Part shown: positions 16,107 through 16,386 of the stretch, in pieces
Position numbering within the stretch: the first letter of the stretch is position 1
How the letters are laid out: each line of letters opens with the position of its first letter
From: Lysobacterales bacterium
GTDB taxonomy: Bacteria > Pseudomonadota > Gammaproteobacteria > Xanthomonadales > Rhodanobacteraceae
Reading direction: 5' to 3'
Length of the DNA stretch: 16,386 nucleotides
Assembly: GCA_013298265.1 (NCBI GenBank)
Contig: JAAFHE010000006.1
Span: 1,659-18,044 of the forward strand
Program-made: the position numbers and the translations under genes
The notes under the pieces: generated by a model
The model's input: only the letters and a program-made list of their open reading frames with translations
Databases searched by the model: none
What the model was told of the DNA's origin: nothing

Positions 16107-16126
16107 CGAGCAAAGCCGAGCAAAGC
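16107..16126. repeat. Perfect tandem duplication of a 10-base unit upstream of parE
   Basis: CGAGCAAAGC occurs twice without a gap (16107-16116 and 16117-16126), 73 bases upstream of the parE start. It may be a duplicated regulator or promoter element or simple slippage. Confidence 0.6.
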
Positions 16127-16131
16127 AGGGG

Positions 16132-16191
16132 GAGGAGTGAGAAACGAGTAAAAGCTGCGTGGCTACTGCGCTCACTGGTTTCTCACTCCTC
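16132..16191. repeat. 14-bp perfect inverted repeat between parE and the upstream gene
   Basis: GAGGAGTGAGAAAC (16132-16145) is repeated in inverted form as GTTTCTCACTCCTC (16178-16191) with a 32-base loop. It lies 36 bases after the stop of the upstream minus-strand gene. No U-run follows on the minus strand. It could be a dispersed REP-like repeat or an mRNA 3'-end structure. Confidence 0.65.
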
Positions 16192-16227
16192 TTGCCTATT
16201 TCCTGACTCTCCGGTTCTGGCGCCGAC

Positions 16228-16386
16228 CTACGGCCGCAGTATCAGCGTGACGAAGCGCATGTCCGCGCTGGGTGGTGCGTCGCCGTAGTCGCGCACTTCG
16301 CGCTGCACGACATAGCCGGCCTGTTGCGCAAGCGACTGCAGTTGCGCCGGTGCGTAGGGGCGGATGGTTTCGTCGGTATGGAATTC
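16228..16386 (-). CDS. C-terminal end of an unidentified protein, possibly a SAM-dependent methyltransferase (5' partial)
   Basis: A minus-strand frame enters from the right edge and ends at TAG (16228-16230). The 52 visible residues include ETIRPYAPAQLQSLAQQAGY, then VVQREVRDYGDAPPSADMRF and VTLILRP at the end. The pattern of a helix ending in LAxxAGY, followed by a strand, a short loop with charged residues and a terminal RFVTLILRP strand, resembles the C-terminal ends of class I methyltransferases, but 52 residues are too few to be sure. The frame is open over its whole visible length. It is co-directional with parE, about 190 bases away. Confidence 0.6.
   Translation of the reverse strand, partial: EFHTDETIRPYAPAQLQSLAQQAGYVVQREVRDYGDAPPSADMRFVTLILRP

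Noticed and set aside
16381..16386. GAATTC (EcoRI site) at the exact right end, suggesting a clone boundary
   Set aside because: One six-base match at an edge is not enough, no vector sequence is seen, and the reading frame runs through it.

Overview
The window is GC-rich, densely coded DNA from a gammaproteobacterium. It probably belongs to the Xanthomonadales, in the Rhodanobacteraceae/Dokdonella-like group. The support is a ParE of E. coli-like length and motifs, a tRNA-Pro(CGG) with an encoded CCA end, a DadA-like oxidase and HutG resembling xanthomonad forms, and a secreted protein with the GLWWNPNESGRGFN signature I associate with that group. The taxonomic call is inference from protein similarity recalled from memory.

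Region 1 (1-8088, all + strand) is a tightly packed run. It opens with the DAB inorganic-carbon uptake pair: dabB, entering from the left edge, and a complete dabA with all four expected zinc ligands. A badly damaged cysD follows, overlapping the dabA stop: its N-terminus and C-terminal third survive in different frames around a perfect hairpin. Next come an intact DUF6671-type protein with two zinc ribbons, a truncated bioD, a complete long-form Sua5/TsaC and pyrC. Sua5 consumes bicarbonate, BioD consumes CO2, and PyrC lies in the pathway fed by bicarbonate-dependent carbamoyl phosphate, so the run has an inorganic-carbon theme. Two of its seven members look like decayed pseudogenes.

Region 2 (8089-9507) has a 175-base gap with hairpins after pyrC, a convergent minus-strand gene for a secreted protein of unknown function, and a minus-strand tRNA-Pro(CGG) with a well-formed promoter and a strong 11-bp terminator hairpin.

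Region 3 (9593-13767, + strand) holds an FAD-dependent DadA-like D-amino-acid dehydrogenase, an exported S15/CocE-type serine hydrolase, N-formylglutamate deformylase (hutG) and a 66-residue secreted peptide rich in Lys, Glu and Gln. The first three suggest amino-acid and peptide catabolism.

Region 4 (13768-16386) starts with a 377-base non-coding gap holding a MITE-like inverted-repeat element with one arm interrupted. Then comes parE on the minus strand, an intergenic stretch with a 14-bp inverted repeat and a 10-bp tandem duplication, and the C-terminal end of a second minus-strand gene, possibly a methyltransferase, running off the right edge.

No CRISPR array, transposase, phage gene or rRNA is visible. 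The least explained parts are the eroded cysD and bioD around the intact DUF6671 gene in a dab operon, and the split inverted-repeat element.
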